Origin: Notamacropus eugenii | Taxonomy: Eukaryota; Chordata; Mammalia; Diprotodontia; Macropodidae | DNA: 64,000 bases | Assembly: GCF_028372415.1 (NCBI RefSeq) | Contig: NC_092879.1 | Location: forward strand, 96,973,067-97,037,066 | Reading direction: 5' to 3' | In this document: in pieces, positions 31,091 to 42,242 of the stretch | Layout: each line of letters starts with the position of its first letter | How positions within the stretch are numbered: position 1 is the stretch's first letter | The notes under the pieces: model-generated | The model's database searches: none | The model's input: the letters and a program-made list of their open reading frames with translations, nothing else | Told to the model about the DNA's origin: nothing | Program-made: the position numbers and the translations under genes

Positions 31091-31244
31091 TAATCTTTCA
31101 GATTTTTTTATGTTCTTACACTCTCATTTTGGAATGAGAGAGTACATTGTGGAAGCTGGGTGGCCCATGCCATGTGGATACAGGGACTTTCTGAGAAAAC
31201 ATTTGTGCTAGCAATATTTTACCCTGTCAAATGGTCCATAGGCA

Positions 31245-31345
31245 ACACACACACATATACAAATACATATATACACACATACATGTGTGTGCATACATTT
31301 ACATATAAAGTACATATATTTACATATAAAGTACATGTTCAAAAA
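31245..31345. repeat. AC/AT-rich tract with a short direct repeat
   Basis: An impure acacac/atat tract followed by two adjacent copies of atttacatataaagtacat. It looks like replication slippage rather than a functional site. Confidence 0.85.
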
Positions 31346-31730
31346 TACGTATGTTTCCCCCAAAAAATCTACATTTTGAAAACCTGTTTGGGGGAAGCAA
31401 TTTTTTTTCTACTATGAAAATAGGTTTGTGTTTGCTCCAAGATGACTCCAATTGCCCTTCATGTAAGGGGTGGCCCATCCCCTCAGTAAGCCCCTGTTCC
31501 ACAGAGTCAGCATTTATGGGCTCCACCTACATATTTCAAGTGCCAAAGTTAGTTGGGAGAGTGCTGGCATCGTACCTTAGTGTGATATATCTAAAGTTGG
31601 CAGCCCTGCTCAGGTTTCCGCTTGGGCCCAGTTTAGCGAAGGTGGGGTCCCCTTAAGGCTCTGACCCTGGTCATCTCCTCTTCGGCTTTTCTCCCATGGC
31701 TCCACCTGTGATACCCATAGAGAACTCTCT
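31346..31730. other. Single-copy sequence, no gene seen
   Basis: No repeat family or exon recognised. The minus frame at 31320-31526 and the plus frame at 31351-31656 overlap and are unsupported. Confidence 0.4.
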
Positions 31731-31734
31731 AGAG

Positions 31735-31930
31735 AGGCAGCTAGCTGGCGCAGCGATAGGGCACCGGACCTGCAATCGGGAAGACTCCAGATTATTACCA
31801 TCTGTGTGACCCCGGGTCAAACATTTAGCCCCCTCTCTTTAAAACATGGATCATAGCACCTCCTTCCCAAGGTGGTTGTGAGGAGTGAGATAATGTCTGT
31901 AAAGTGGCCGCTGTATAAATGCACGACGGT
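31735..31930 (+). mobile_element. MIR/CORE-SINE, sense, full length
   Basis: The head is ggcagctagctggcgcagcg. Then come tctgtgtgaccccgggtcaa, gtgaggagtgagataatgtc and gctgtataaatgc. The CpG-containing words suggest a relatively young or less decayed copy. Confidence 0.88.
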
Positions 31931-31977
31931 CACGTCTCAATCTCTAGCAGGAACCCTAGACCCATGTTTGCAACTGC

Positions 31978-32230
31978 AATAATCAATCAATAAGCATTAA
32001 TCACGTGCCAACTGAGGGCCAGGAACTGGGGATGCAAAGACCAGAGGGGAGTTCTCCCTGCCCCCGAAGAGCTTAGAGTCTGCCAGGGGAAACAAGGCGG
32101 GGCAGTAACAGGTTTACACAAAACCAAACCAAGGAGACCTTGGAGGATCTGGGGACAAGGGGTGGGCAGAGGGCCAACCAAGGCCTCCTGAAGTAAAAAT
32201 AACCCAGCCGTAGTCTCCGGATTTTGAACA
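31978..32230 (-). mobile_element. L2 LINE 3' end, antisense
   Basis: Plus-strand words ataagcattaatcacgtgcc, gaactggggatgcaaagacc, gaagagcttagagtctgcca and aaggcctcctgaag are the reverse complement of the L2 3' region in order. Confidence 0.75.
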
Positions 32231-32429
32231 CCTCAATGGAGGGATAGGGGATGGCAGGGCCCAAGGTTTGCCCACTCCTATGTGTGAGCCAGAGAGCCTA
32301 GAGGCGGGAGTCATGGGACTTGAGAAGGCTGAGGAACTGGGCAGCCCAACAGGGTGTCGGAGAGGGGCAGGGGCTTGGGTCGGCAAGAAGACTGTGTCAG
32401 GCACTGACCTAGAGAAAAGAAAATAGACT
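32231..32429. other. Unassigned sequence between L2 fragments
   Basis: Probably more decayed L2, but I cannot align it. No gene. Confidence 0.35.
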
Positions 32430-34130
32430 TCAAATAATATCAAAGGCTACAGAAGGATGGAGGAGAACGAAGAATGACAAAAGGCCATTGGAACTTTGGA
32501 GAGAATGGTTTCATTTGAATGATGTCAGAAGCCAAACCGTAGAGTTCAGAAGAGAGTGAGAGAAAAAGAAGTGAAGGCACCACTGTGGTGGAAAGTGAGT
32601 GACCTGGAAGTCCAGAGGCGGTTACAACAAAGATCTGGCCAGGATAGAGTGAACTTTGCTGAGTGATGGTGGCAGAGGAAAGGTCTGGATAAAGGAAGTG
32701 AGGAGGAAAAAGCATGCCAACTGCTCCTTCTGGCTCCGGAGGTCTAAGGAAAGACTGAAATGGGGGACTGGAGCATATTACAGCATTCCTGGTAGATGGT
32801 GATGAGGGCAATGTCAGAAGTGTTATGGAGGTGAAAGTAACAGGACTTGGCCCAACACCCAACGCTTATTGGATATGGGGGCAGGTGGGGTGGTGAGAGA
32901 GAGAGTGTGGGTCAAGGGTGAAATAGAGGTTTTGAGCCTGTGTGATTGGGAGGATGGTGGTGGCCTTGACAGCAACAGAGAAATTAGAAAGAGGGAAGGG
33001 TTGGAGGCACAAAATGAGTTCAGTTCTGGACATGTTGAGTTTAAGATTTCAATGGGACATTCAATTCCAGATGTCTCAAAGGCAGTTGGACATGTGAGAC
33101 TGAAAGTCAGGAGAAAGGTCAGAGCTGGATAAGTAGATCATATAGAGATCTTCTCTATAGTAGAGAGTCCTTTACTTCGAGATGTTCAGTGATTCCATGG
33201 AGAGAGAAGAGGGCCGGGGATAGAGCCTTGGGGGACCTCCCCCCAGTTATTGGCAGCCATGATGTGGAGAAAGATCCAACAAAGGAAATTGAGAAGGAGC
33301 AGTCAGGCATGTAGGAAGAAGACCAGGAGAGAGCAATGTCATGGAAACCTAAAGAGAAGAAAGTATCAGCTTCAAAGAAGTGACCAACAATGTCAAAGGT
33401 TACAGAGGGACTGAGGAGAATGAGGATTGAGAAAAGGCCATTGGAGCTTTGGAGATGTCAGAAGCCCAAGTGGAGAGTTAAGAAGGGAGTGAGAGAAAAA
33501 GAAGGGAAGGCCCCAGTTGTAGAGGGCTTTCTCAAGGAGTTTAACCACAAGGGAGGAGAGACAAGGGATAAGAGCAGGAATGAAAGGATCAAGTGGGGAT
33601 TTCTGGAAGATGAGGGAGAAATGAAAATATTTGTAGTCAGAAGGGAAGGAGCCAGTATACAGGGAGATACTAAAGATAAATGAGAGAGTAAAGATGAGAA
33701 AGGAGCCAATCCACTGAAGCACATGACATGGAATGGAATCATGGGGACATATAGTGGGGTTTTTCTTGGCAGGAAGAAAGGTCACCTCTTCGTGTGAGAC
33801 AGGGGTGAGGAGGAGAGAGTGGCAGATGTCAGGTGAGGAGGACAGATGAGGGAGCTTTTGGCAAATGGCCCTCAATTTTTTCAGTGAAATGGGAGACCAG
33901 GTTCTCAGCTGAAAGGGTGGAAGAGGGGGAGCCATGGGAGGTGTGAGGAGAGAGCAAGTGTTTGGAATTGTCTTTGTGGTAAGCGGGAGAATGAATCAAT
34001 TAAGGAAGTATAAAAGGATTGCCTTGCAGCAGTGAGGGCCGAGTTGAAGTTATATAATATAAACTTGTAGTGGACCCAGTCAGCCTAGTCTTGTGATTTT
34101 TCTCCATCTTCTGCACTCAGCAGCAGGTAA
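32430..34130 (-). mobile_element. L2 LINE, antisense, long, with a duplicated segment
   Basis: The minus frame at 33393-33935 carries the N-terminal L2 RT region (PHDSIPCHVLQW, GSFPSDYKYFHFSLIFQKS, SSLVVKLLEKALY). 33220-33250 (gccttgggggacctcc) is the PQGSVLGP codon region, and 32930-33120 carries the C-terminal part. 32440-32600 repeats text similar to 33390-33530, so at least two L2 copies or a rearranged copy are joined. There are multiple disruptions. Confidence 0.82.
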
Positions 34131-34465
34131 ATAGAAACAAAACCAAAAGATGGTGGAATTTGGAGAACAAGAAATCCAAGCCCCCTACCTCAACCAGGGA
34201 GTCTGAGTGAAAGAGCAACCATTGCTGGAAAGGGTGTACAATTAATCGATGTGTTCAAGAGAAAGCCATATTTTAAGAAGTATATCTTAAGATGCAGGGA
34301 GTATGAAAGGAAGAGATGTTTTCTGATGAAAACTAGTTTTGCTGCCTCAGGAAGCAATGATCTTTCCCTCTTCAGATGTCAAATGTCAACCAAGTCATCT
34401 CTATCTCACTTGCTGCGTACCATGTAATCTTGTCCACACTCCAGTTGTCAAAAAAACTACCCACC
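34131..34465. other. Unassigned sequence
   Basis: No repeat family, exon or RNA gene recognised. Confidence 0.4.
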
Positions 34466-34615
34466 CCAAACTCCTCACTAGATTATAAAGCTTCCTGAGG
34501 ACAAGGATTATCTCCCAAGTAATCTCAGGGTACCAGCAGCATATCGTCCTGAACATGGTAGGTGCTTAACAATTAATGGCTCATGAATGGAATGGAGGCC
34601 TATTGACCTCATCCA
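34466..34615 (+). repeat. L2/L3 LINE 3' end, sense
   Basis: Words actagattataaagcttcctg, aggacaaggattatc and gaacatggtaggtgcttaac match the terminal block of L2/L3 LINEs. Confidence 0.65.
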
Positions 34616-35225
34616 ACTTCTCTCCCCTTTGTTAGCTATTAGGACATGTAATGGAAATGGGGTGGTGGTGGTGAGGGACAATGGCCAGCCTTACTCCTAA
34701 GTGTGCTACATAGCTGCACAAGGCCATGTGGCCAAGACTTCATTTTCCAAAAGACTGGGGTCTTGGGATGGGGGAAGGATGGTAATCGTGGGAAGAGAAA
34801 GAAGAGTGAAGCTAAATGGGGGCAAAGGGATGAGATGCAGCATGTGAGGAGTCTGGAGTTGTCAAGGGTGAAGCTGATATCAATTTCTGGGCAGCCTGTC
34901 AGCTCCCAGGTGAGCCTCCAGAGCAGCAGCTGGAGCACAGTGATGGCCAAGAGTCTGAAGGAATGGGCCTCATGGCTGCCAAGAGCTTGTTTTCCCTAGT
35001 TAGCAGGCAGGAACCTGAACCAAGGGAAGCTTCCTCTCTGCTCTGTGCTGGGGAAGAGGTGAAGAGGAATGCACACATTTGGGGAATGCTTCCTGACAAG
35101 GTTACTGGCGTTGGTTTCATTTCCTCTTCAGTTTCAATGAAATGCTTTGACCATTTCTATACTGTGGTCTGCCTTGGGTTTTATTAGCATGGTAATAACT
35201 GAGATGACTGAAAAGAGAGGAAGTG
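34616..35225. other. Single-copy sequence, no gene seen
   Basis: Opposing frames at 34639-34950 (-) and 34703-34999 (+) are shadows. No exon-quality signals. Confidence 0.4.
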
Positions 35226-35234
35226 AAGCAAATG

Positions 35235-35495
35235 GGCATTTAGTAAGCCCCTATTGTGTGCCAGGCACTGTGCAAAACCCTTTTTTACAAATATTATCTC
35301 ATTTGATCTTTACAACAACCCTGTGAGATAGATGCTATGATCATGTCCATTGTACATTTGAGAAAACTGAGGCAAACAGGTTAAGTGATTTGTCCAAGGC
35401 CACAGAGCTAGTAAGTGTCTGAGGCTGGATTTGAACTCTGGTCTTTCTGATTCTAAGCCCAGCACTCTATCCACTGTGCCACCAACTACCCAGTT
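35235..35495 (-). mobile_element. MIR-family SINE, full length, antisense
   Basis: Very clear order: cccctattgtgtgccaggca, aatattatctcatttgatct, ttacaacaaccctgtgagat, gaaaactgaggcaaacaggt, gtaagtgtctgaggctggat, cagcactctatccactgtgc. This is one of the best preserved SINEs here. Confidence 0.94.
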
Positions 35496-35599
35496 TCACA
35501 CTGAGGTGGGAGCTTGAACCATAATGGAAGTACTCTTATTTCCAAAAAACCTCCAATTGAATCCAGTAACCCATACAAATTCCAGACTGGATTGAAAAT

Positions 35600-36000
35600 G
35601 GGCTCTATGGTCCTGGAGCTGGGTCATCTAATGCAAGCCCTCCATTTTACAGATGAGGAAATGGGAGAATTGAGAAATGAAGACACTGGCCCAAGATTGC
35701 CCCAACAACATTACAGACTCGAGTCCCATCATCAGCTCCACTGAGATTATCTTGTCTTTGTTGAACTAGATTTGACCTCTCTGTTTCCAAAGGCACGACA
35801 CCCCAGCCAAGATTCCGGAGCATTGGTGTTACAGTCAGAAGAATGGAGTTCAAACCCTGCCTCTGAAGCTTATTTCCTTTGGGAGCTTGAGTGAGTCAAG
35901 ATACCACCCTGACTCAGTTTCCTCATCTGTAAAATGGGAGGGCTGGATTTCAATGACCTCTGAGGGTGCTTCCAGATCTAGATTTGTTATCTAAGTTTCT
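35600..36000. repeat. MIR SINE fragments: antisense then sense
   Basis: 35610-35720 is antisense (ccattttacagatgaggaaa). 35815-35995 is sense (ggagttcaaaccctgcctct, gactcagtttcctcatctgt, aaaatgggagggctggattt). Confidence 0.75.
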
Positions 36001-36214
36001 ACCCTAGGGCTCAACTCTAGTAGCTGGTGACTTCCAATCAGTGACTTGCCACACAGGCACCCTTTCCTTTCCCCCACTTCTAGAACCATGAATCAAGATC
36101 AAATCAACTCTGCCATTGTTCCTGCATAGGGCATTCCAATTTTCCCCCCAATAACGCCATTCAACATCAGTGTAATATTTTCCCTTTCTGGACCAAAGTG
36201 GACCTCCCCTTTGT

Positions 36215-36325
36215 GTGTGATTTCCCTCCTTGAGGATGGGTATCATCTTGGCATTTAGTATTTATATCCCCAGTGCTTAGCATAGTGTTTGGCCCACAGA
36301 GAGCACTTCAATGCTTTTTTTCATT
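36215..36325 (+). repeat. L2/L3 LINE 3' end, sense
   Basis: Words ctccttgaggatgggtatca, tatccccagtgcttagcata and agagcacttcaatgc match the LINE terminus. Confidence 0.7.
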
Positions 36326-36719
36326 CCTTCCTTCATTTACTCTTACAAATTAGCTAGGAGAGGGAGAGGGAGAGAGAAAGATGGTTGTCCAAAGTTACAC
36401 TGGCAGGAAGCAGCCCAACAAGGTAAGGAAGAGAGGGCCAGATGGGCGAAGGATCCCTCCCAAGACTGTACTAGGGCTGGTCAAGAGGGATACACCACTC
36501 TAAGGGCCAAAAGGTCAGAGCATGAAAATGACTCCCCAGTTTCCATCAGGGTTTGTAATCAGGGTAAAAACATGCCGCAAATACATCATACTATTTGGAC
36601 AAAAACAGATGCATCCAAAAGCCCACGTGGTCAGAGTAATTATTTCTGGCTAGCCCCCTTCCCATGTCCCAGTGGCCACAATATAAGATATTACTTTCTG
36701 TCAACTTGTGTGCTCTGAG
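36326..36719. other. Unassigned sequence
   Basis: The plus frame at 36311-36718 (135 codons) overlaps an A/G-rich patch and resembles no protein I know. No repeats were identified. Confidence 0.4.
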
Positions 36720-37080
36720 AAGAGCCAGCTCCATTTGCTGACGCTAAAACAGAAGGAAGTTGGAGAAAAAGCCTTCAAAAAAATTGAGCAAAGTTCAAGC
36801 TACTCTTAAGAGGAAATTTTTTTCCTAATAAAAAACTGGAAGGATATTTGTCAAACACTAATGACGCCCTGCCAGTCAAGTCTCCTTGGCTTTCCCAGCC
36901 CTTGTCTTTTTATTGTAAAACCAGCTTAGAACTATTTCCCAAGCAACAGCTTCACCGGCCAGCCCAAGTGTGACAGACACGCTGACAGGTTGTTTGAGTT
37001 TTAATTGCGAGACCTCGGTTATTCCCCTTCCAGCAAACACTCACTTCCAAGTCCATAGAGCCTGGATTCATATAATGTCA
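36720..37080. promoter_or_regulatory. Repeat-free block; candidate conserved enhancer
   Basis: About 360 bases free of recognised repeats, with AT-rich factor-like words: atttgctgacgctaaaa, aggaaatttttttcc, taatgacgccc, gagttttaattgcgag. The texture is typical of deeply conserved vertebrate non-coding elements. Conservation was not tested. Confidence 0.35.
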
Positions 37081-37156
37081 AACACATGGTGGGGGCTGGC
37101 AAACAATTCCCCAATGGCTTCCGTCAGCCAGACCCTGGCTTGACTTGCTTCTCGTT

Positions 37157-37173
37157 GGGGGGGGGGGGGGGGG
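37157..37173. repeat. G17 homopolymer
   Basis: Seventeen consecutive G on the plus strand. Length accuracy is doubtful in any assembly. Confidence 0.95.
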
Positions 37174-37430
37174 AAGGAGGCTGGGGAAGGACCTGCCTGC
37201 ACTGGGCCAAGTCACCCATAGAGAAGTGTGCCTTTGTCTCCCTTCTGCTCCCGATCCCTGTCTCACTCTCACAGTGAGCACACACATGTGCTCAAGAGTG
37301 GGTGCTTAGCAAACACATGGAGAGATGGTGCCTAGAGAGAAGAATTGTATGACTTTGGAATGGTTTGAACGATGGACTCAAAGAATAGATGGTAATTGTT
37401 CCATGTCAGTATAGTGGAATACCCCAGAGA
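37174..37430. other. Unassigned sequence
   Basis: No family or gene recognised. Confidence 0.35.
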
Positions 37431-37700
37431 TGTGTCTGTCAGTGTGCTGGGATGGTACAGTACTGGACTTGGAGGTGGGAGGACAGGAGTTAGTAGCTAT
37501 TCGAGATCAGGGTCAACTCATTTAACCTGCTCTAGGACAAATGCCTCATGTCTGGCCTTTCTATGTATCTTCACCACATGGCACAGAGTCTCAAAAATAA
37601 ATTCACTTTAATAAATTCCTGTTTACAAACTGACTCTGGGCCTCACTTTGCTCATCAATAATATGGGGATGATTTTGGCCTTTGGTCACTTAGATTCTCC
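37431..37700 (+). repeat. Decayed MIR/L2-type fragments, sense
   Basis: The phrases gtacagtactggacttggag, ggcacagagtctcaaaaata and gggcctcactttgctcatca suggest a broken SINE with an L2-like end. The alignment is weak. Confidence 0.45.
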
Positions 37701-37759
37701 TATTTGGGTGAGTAACCTTCACAGCTTACAAATCGAGGTATATAATCACATTCCTCTCC

Positions 37760-38145
37760 ACATGAGCTCTAGAAATCCTACGAGGGAGACAGAGGTGGCA
37801 ATGCTGTCTTTGTTTTTCTGAGAGGGACACTGAGTCTGGGAGGGGAAGTGTTTTGCCCAGGGTCACACAGCTAATGTCTGTCAGAGAATAAAACCTGAAG
37901 CCAAGTCTCCTGACCCCCAACCCTGTGCCTTCCCCATTCTACACTACCTCCCTGTTGCCAGACTCAATGGATTGGTTTGTTTGGTTTTCTTTCAAGTTAG
38001 ACATTTTTTTTTTGAGACAATCAGGGTTAAATGACTTGCCCAGGGTCACACAGCTAGTAAGTGTCTGAGGCTGGATCTGAACTCCAATCCTCCTAACTCC
38101 AAAGCCAGTGCTGTCTCTACTGTGCCACGTAGCTACTTCAACCAT
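37760..38145 (-). repeat. Two MIR-family SINE fragments, antisense
   Basis: 37795-37950 has gggaagtgttttgcccaggg, tcacacagctaatgtctgtc and tgtgccttccccattctaca. 38010-38145 has gttaaatgacttgcccaggg, gtaagtgtctgaggctggat and ctgtctctactgtgccacgt. Confidence 0.85.
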
Positions 38146-38330
38146 TATATTCTAATTCCCCAAGAGAATAGAACCCCTTGCTCTCTAGGATCAGGCTCCA
38201 AGGTGCCCCTAGAGTCTTCTCAAGCCAAAGCGAACCCCAGACCACAGCCCTTATTATAGTGATCCAGGGAAAGGGGAAAGAGAGGGCATCAACGTGAATA
38301 ACATCAAATAGAACTGGGGTAAGTGACACC
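38146..38330. other. Unassigned sequence
   Basis: No repeats or exons recognised. Confidence 0.35.
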
Positions 38331-38525
38331 TACCACCACTCTGGGCCTTCTCCTTCTAGCTTGCTTTTCCTCCTGTCTCTCTGCTGACTCTTTCTCCATG
38401 CCATGCCAGCTAACAGGGAGGCACCCTCAAGGCTTGGTCCTAGGCCTTCTTCCCTTCTCCCTTCACTCTCTGGCATGATGATCTCCTCAGCTCCCCTGGG
38501 TTCTCCTGAAACCATGTTTGATCTT
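38331..38525 (+). mobile_element. L2 LINE RT fragment, sense
   Basis: The words caaggcttggtcctaggcct, tctcccttcactctctggca and gatctcctcagctcccctgg follow the L2 'PQGSVLGPLLF' coding block and the segment after it. Confidence 0.65.
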
Positions 38526-38564
38526 CCTACATCTCCCCGAACCTCATCACTATCACCAGCAGCT

Positions 38565-38935
38565 CCATGTCTGGTCGGGCTGCTCCCAGTCCCTGCCCTC
38601 AAAGAGCTCACATGGGAGAGACAGCATGCAAGTCACAATCAACGTATAAGATATCTATCTCTAATATAAAGAAAAGCAAGCTGTAACAGCTCCAGAGACT
38701 GAGAAAGGTCTCCTGCCAGAAGTGGTATTTCAGCTGAGGCTCAAACGAAGCCAGGAGGCTGGAGTGAGGAGGGAGAATATTTCAGGGCATGGGGTCAGTA
38801 TGAAGACACAGAAACAAGACATGGGTGGTCCTTGATGAGGAAGAGCCAGAATGCCCATAGAGTTGGATCCTGGAGGATGTGGAGAGGACTGACTTAAGAA
38901 GTCTAGATACAGAGGAAAGGGGTTTAAATGCCCAA
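38565..38935 (-). mobile_element. L2 LINE 3' region, antisense
   Basis: Plus-strand order is cctgccctcaaagagctcac, gtggtatttcagctgaggct, gaatatttcagggcatgggg. With the sense fragment at 38331 the two L2 pieces lie in opposite orientation. Confidence 0.7.
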
Positions 38936-40045
38936 CACAGGATGGATGCTTGATCCTGGGGGTACTATTGGCATTATTGAATAGGAAAGTGGCATGTTTG
39001 ATTGTCCCACACTATAGAGAGACTGAAAAAGATGAAGACTGAGAAAAGACCATAAGATTGAGCAATTAGGTGAGCTGGTATAGAAGAGGACCACACATTC
39101 AGGACAGTGCTCCGAGTAACAAGTTTCTGAAGGCAGCACCCCACGGGAAGTCTTTGTGGTCTCCTGACCTCTTATGGCCTTGGATGCAAGACATTGGGTG
39201 TCTTTATCAGTGTACATCAAACTGTTCTGTTTTGGAACTTTGCAAGTCCTAATGGGAACCAGTAGCTCCCCTTGGGAGAATGCCAAAGACTCACAGTCCC
39301 CTTTAGATGGAGTCAATGAGTTAGAGAAATGAGAGGTCTCCAGGCTTTCTTCAGGCTTTTGGAATGAGAAGGAACCCGGTATGGTGATCCTACCAAGCCA
39401 GGAGCTGAGTGGACCTCCCATCCCATCCCATCACCACAACAAATGGGCACAAGAGGGGCTAGTCAGCTGCCTGGGTTTTGCCATTTGGGGGAATTTTTGA
39501 CTTCCTTTTTTGACATCCTTTTCACATCCCATCATGAGAGGATGAGAATGGGGCTGTGCCAGGTGCCCTGTAGCTTCTGCTTTCTTGATTGACCTTCAGC
39601 CAAGTATTATAACCCTCTCCCCTTCAGTTTCTTCCTTTGTTAGATAAAGTAATGGGAACTGGATGATCTCAAAGTTCCCTTTCGACCTTGAAATCAAGCA
39701 TCCTTGAATCACTGAGTGTTCTCACTAGATCCATTCCCCCTCCCCACACCGCAATATCTCCACACATCATAGAGTTGTTCTTCCCACACTTATCAGCCTG
39801 GCCATTTGCCCCAACCTTCTCCACTGTGGGGGAGGAGGAAGGGGAGCTGGGTACCCTGAAGAAATGAAGACTTAATGGTCCAGGCTAGGTATCATTGAAG
39901 GAAGAAATAGGGAATAAGAGAAATATTTGGGGCCAAAAGGTCCTAGGCCCTGTCAGTAACCCCTGAAGATGACTACTGCCCTGATACCTAGAGGGCTTCT
40001 GAAAATGGCAAGATGTAATATAAGACTACATAAAGATATTTTCTT
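38936..40045. other. Mostly single-copy sequence with one SINE fragment
   Basis: 39590-39715 is a sense MIR-type fragment (ccccttcagtttcttccttt, aatgggaactggatgatctc). The rest, including the minus frame at 38924-39421, shows no gene-like signals. Confidence 0.4.
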
Positions 40046-40046
40046 T

Positions 40047-40197
40047 AAAGGAGGGAGAAGAAGAAGGAGAAAGAAAGGAGGAGGGGGAGAGAGAGAGAAG
40101 AGGGGAGAGAAGGAGAGGGAGAAAGGAAAGAGAGAGACAGAGAGGCAGAGAGTGACAGAGACACAGAGAGAGACAGAGAGAGAGGGAGAGAGAGAGT
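40047..40197. repeat. Purine-rich (GA/GGA)n tract
   Basis: Nearly pure A/G for about 150 bases. The Arg/Glu-rich plus frame at 39969-40262 is an artefact of it. Confidence 0.92.
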
Positions 40198-40284
40198 CAA
40201 TCTGTATACCTGAACATGATCCCTACATTCAACATTCTACATTCAACATCCCAGGAAGTTAAAGGTCAAAGCCTTCTTCTGTTA

Positions 40285-40545
40285 TAGTCAGCTAGGTGGT
40301 GCATGGGATAGATCATGGATGGAACACCTAGTCTGGAGTCAGGGAGATCCAAATTCAAATGTAGCCTCAGATACTAGCTGTGTGACACTAGGGGAGGGGC
40401 TTAACCTCTGACTTTCCTCATCTGTAAAATGGGGATAATAATGCACTTACCCCCCCAGAGTTGTGAAAATCAAATGAGATAATATTTCTACATCCCTTAG
40501 CACAGTGCCTGGCACATAGTAGATGCTTAATAAATATTTCCTTCC
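40285..40545 (+). mobile_element. MIR-family SINE, full length, sense
   Basis: It runs from gctaggtggtgcatgggata through ctagctgtgtgacacta, cctcatctgtaaaatgggga and caaatgagataatatttcta to cacagtgcctggcacatagt and ttaataaatattt. Both ends are present. Confidence 0.93.
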
Positions 40546-40599
40546 TTCCTTGTTGCTGTCTTTGCATTCTCATCCTCAAATAACTGACATCAAACCCTG

Positions 40600-40835
40600 A
40601 AAGTTAGCAAAGTACTTTGCCTGACTCCTTTGAGTTTCACTGTCCCTCAGAGGTAGATTGTTATCATTCCCATTTTACAGATAAGGAAACTGAGGCTAGA
40701 TAAGGTTAAGAGATTTTTTTTCTTGGTCCCAGAGCCAATAAATGACAGAGGTAGGATCTGAACTGAGGACTTCTAAGTTCCGGGGCTCTCCAGCTCTATC
40801 CATTTGGCCAAAATACCGGTAGCTATTGTCTCCAC
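40600..40835 (-). mobile_element. MIR-family SINE, antisense
   Basis: It has gttagcaaagtactttgcct, cccattttacagataaggaa, actgaggctagataaggtta and aggatctgaactgaggact. It lies close to the sense copy at 40285, so the pair is inverted. Confidence 0.85.
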
Positions 40836-41214
40836 TACTGGGCATGCATCAGTGTTTACTGGACTGAATATATTGGGGGATCTCTAGGATGCCTCCCAGC
40901 CGAAGCTCTCAAGTTCAGGGAGGAGGCAGCCAGTCCTTTGCCATCCCTCCATCTAGTATCTGGAGCTTTGGCCTGCTCTGCTTTGTGGGGTCCAGGGGCA
41001 CCCTCCCAGTGGCCCCCACCACACACCCCATGGACAGTTGCCCTAGTCCACTTCCTAGAGAAAACGGCTTAGGGGAAACAAAAGAGTTAAGGAAGGCCAG
41101 AGGGCCAGATTGCCCAGAAGCCAGGGATCAGATTTAGGAGAGGAATCAAACCCAGATCCATGAAGAGCAGAGAGGGAGATGGGAAGGGGGAGGAGAAAGG
41201 GGGCCTTTGGGGAC
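40836..41214. other. Single-copy sequence, no gene seen
   Basis: The plus frame at 40889-41137 has no splice support or recognised domain. Confidence 0.4.
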
Positions 41215-41400
41215 AAGATGCTGCACAGGCTGGCCAGTTTTCCTGACTGCTTTTGTTTTCCTATTTCTTTTGAAATTTGTTAGCAAGGATGACTCCCTGA
41301 GCAGGAGAGGGACGTATTCAGAAACAAATCAGTTACAAAAATAAAACATACAATTTCAATTTCTTTCAGAAATACCATTTTGGTGCTTCCCTAACATGGC
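41215..41400. promoter_or_regulatory. Repeat-free AT-rich block; candidate conserved element
   Basis: About 185 bases around tttcctatttcttttgaaat, cgtattcagaaacaaatcag and aaaataaaacatacaatttc. It stands out from GC-richer flanks. Regulatory function is inferred only. Confidence 0.25.
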
Positions 41401-41770
41401 AAACAGGGTAACCAGCCCTTGCTCCCTTTGCCCAGCACCTTGGGCCTGTCTAGAAGGTGACTTGAGTATTAGCCTGAGGTCTGACCCATCCCCCAGTGTC
41501 CCTCTTTTTAACCATGGAATTCTTCCAGATAGAAAAGGCTCTCAAGACCCAAGGGAATGAAGCCACAGTGGGAAGGACAGGGCCCAGGTTTGTTTGTGGG
41601 GGAGCCCAGATGGGGATCTGGAGATCTAGGGGCGTCACTTCACCTCACTTTCTTCCCATATAAAACCAGAGGTTGGATTAGTCATTTTCAATTAGAATCG
41701 CACATGCCTTTGAGGAAGAGGAATCCCAAGGAACTCCAAGCCTAGCAAAAAGAACGGTGAAGAGAGCTAG
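41401..41770. other. Unassigned sequence
   Basis: A faint SINE-like phrase occurs at 41640-41690 (cacctcactttcttcccata). No gene seen. Confidence 0.35.
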
Positions 41771-42242
41771 CCCAAAATACTGACAGCAACACTTGGTGAC
41801 CAAAGAACTAGATGCCAAGTAGGTGCCCTACTGATTGGTAAAATGAATGACACAAAGAATGGGAGGAATATAGAGATCCATGGGAAAACTTCTGACAATT
41901 GATGCACAGTGAAGCAAGCAGAGCCTGGAAACAGCAACGACCTATCCCATGATGCCACCAAAGTGGAACAAGCATGACTCCAAAGGAGAGACTGGAGAAG
42001 ATGCTTCTGCAAAGGGTCGGAGGAGGCAGGCAGGGGGAGAGGGGACAGTCCCTGGTCCTAAGTAAAGCATTGCATAGATTTTCAGACTTTTTTTCGAAGT
42101 ATTGATCGGTTTGGTTGGTTGGTTTTCCCCTTGTTTTTCCTTTAAAACTATTCCATGGGATGATTCCCTTAGAGGGGGAGGGGAGAGATACTGGGAGAAA
42201 TGTAGACAATGTGAAACAAAAGCCATCAATTAAAATTTTTTA
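41771..42242 (+). mobile_element. L1-type LINE 3' end, sense
   Basis: It contains aagtaggtgccctactgatt, gaatatagagatccatggga, gatgcacagtgaagcaagca, then a T-rich block and gagatactgggagaaatgta, ending caattaaaattttttag. This order matches the 3' terminus of a marsupial L1-like element from memory. It is 5' truncated and non-coding. Confidence 0.8.

Noticed and set aside
33393..33935. 180-codon minus-strand frame
   Set aside because: The translation matches the N-terminal L2 RT region and is disrupted beyond it; a LINE relic.
39969..40262. 97-codon Arg/Glu-rich frame
   Set aside because: Encoded by a purine-rich simple repeat.
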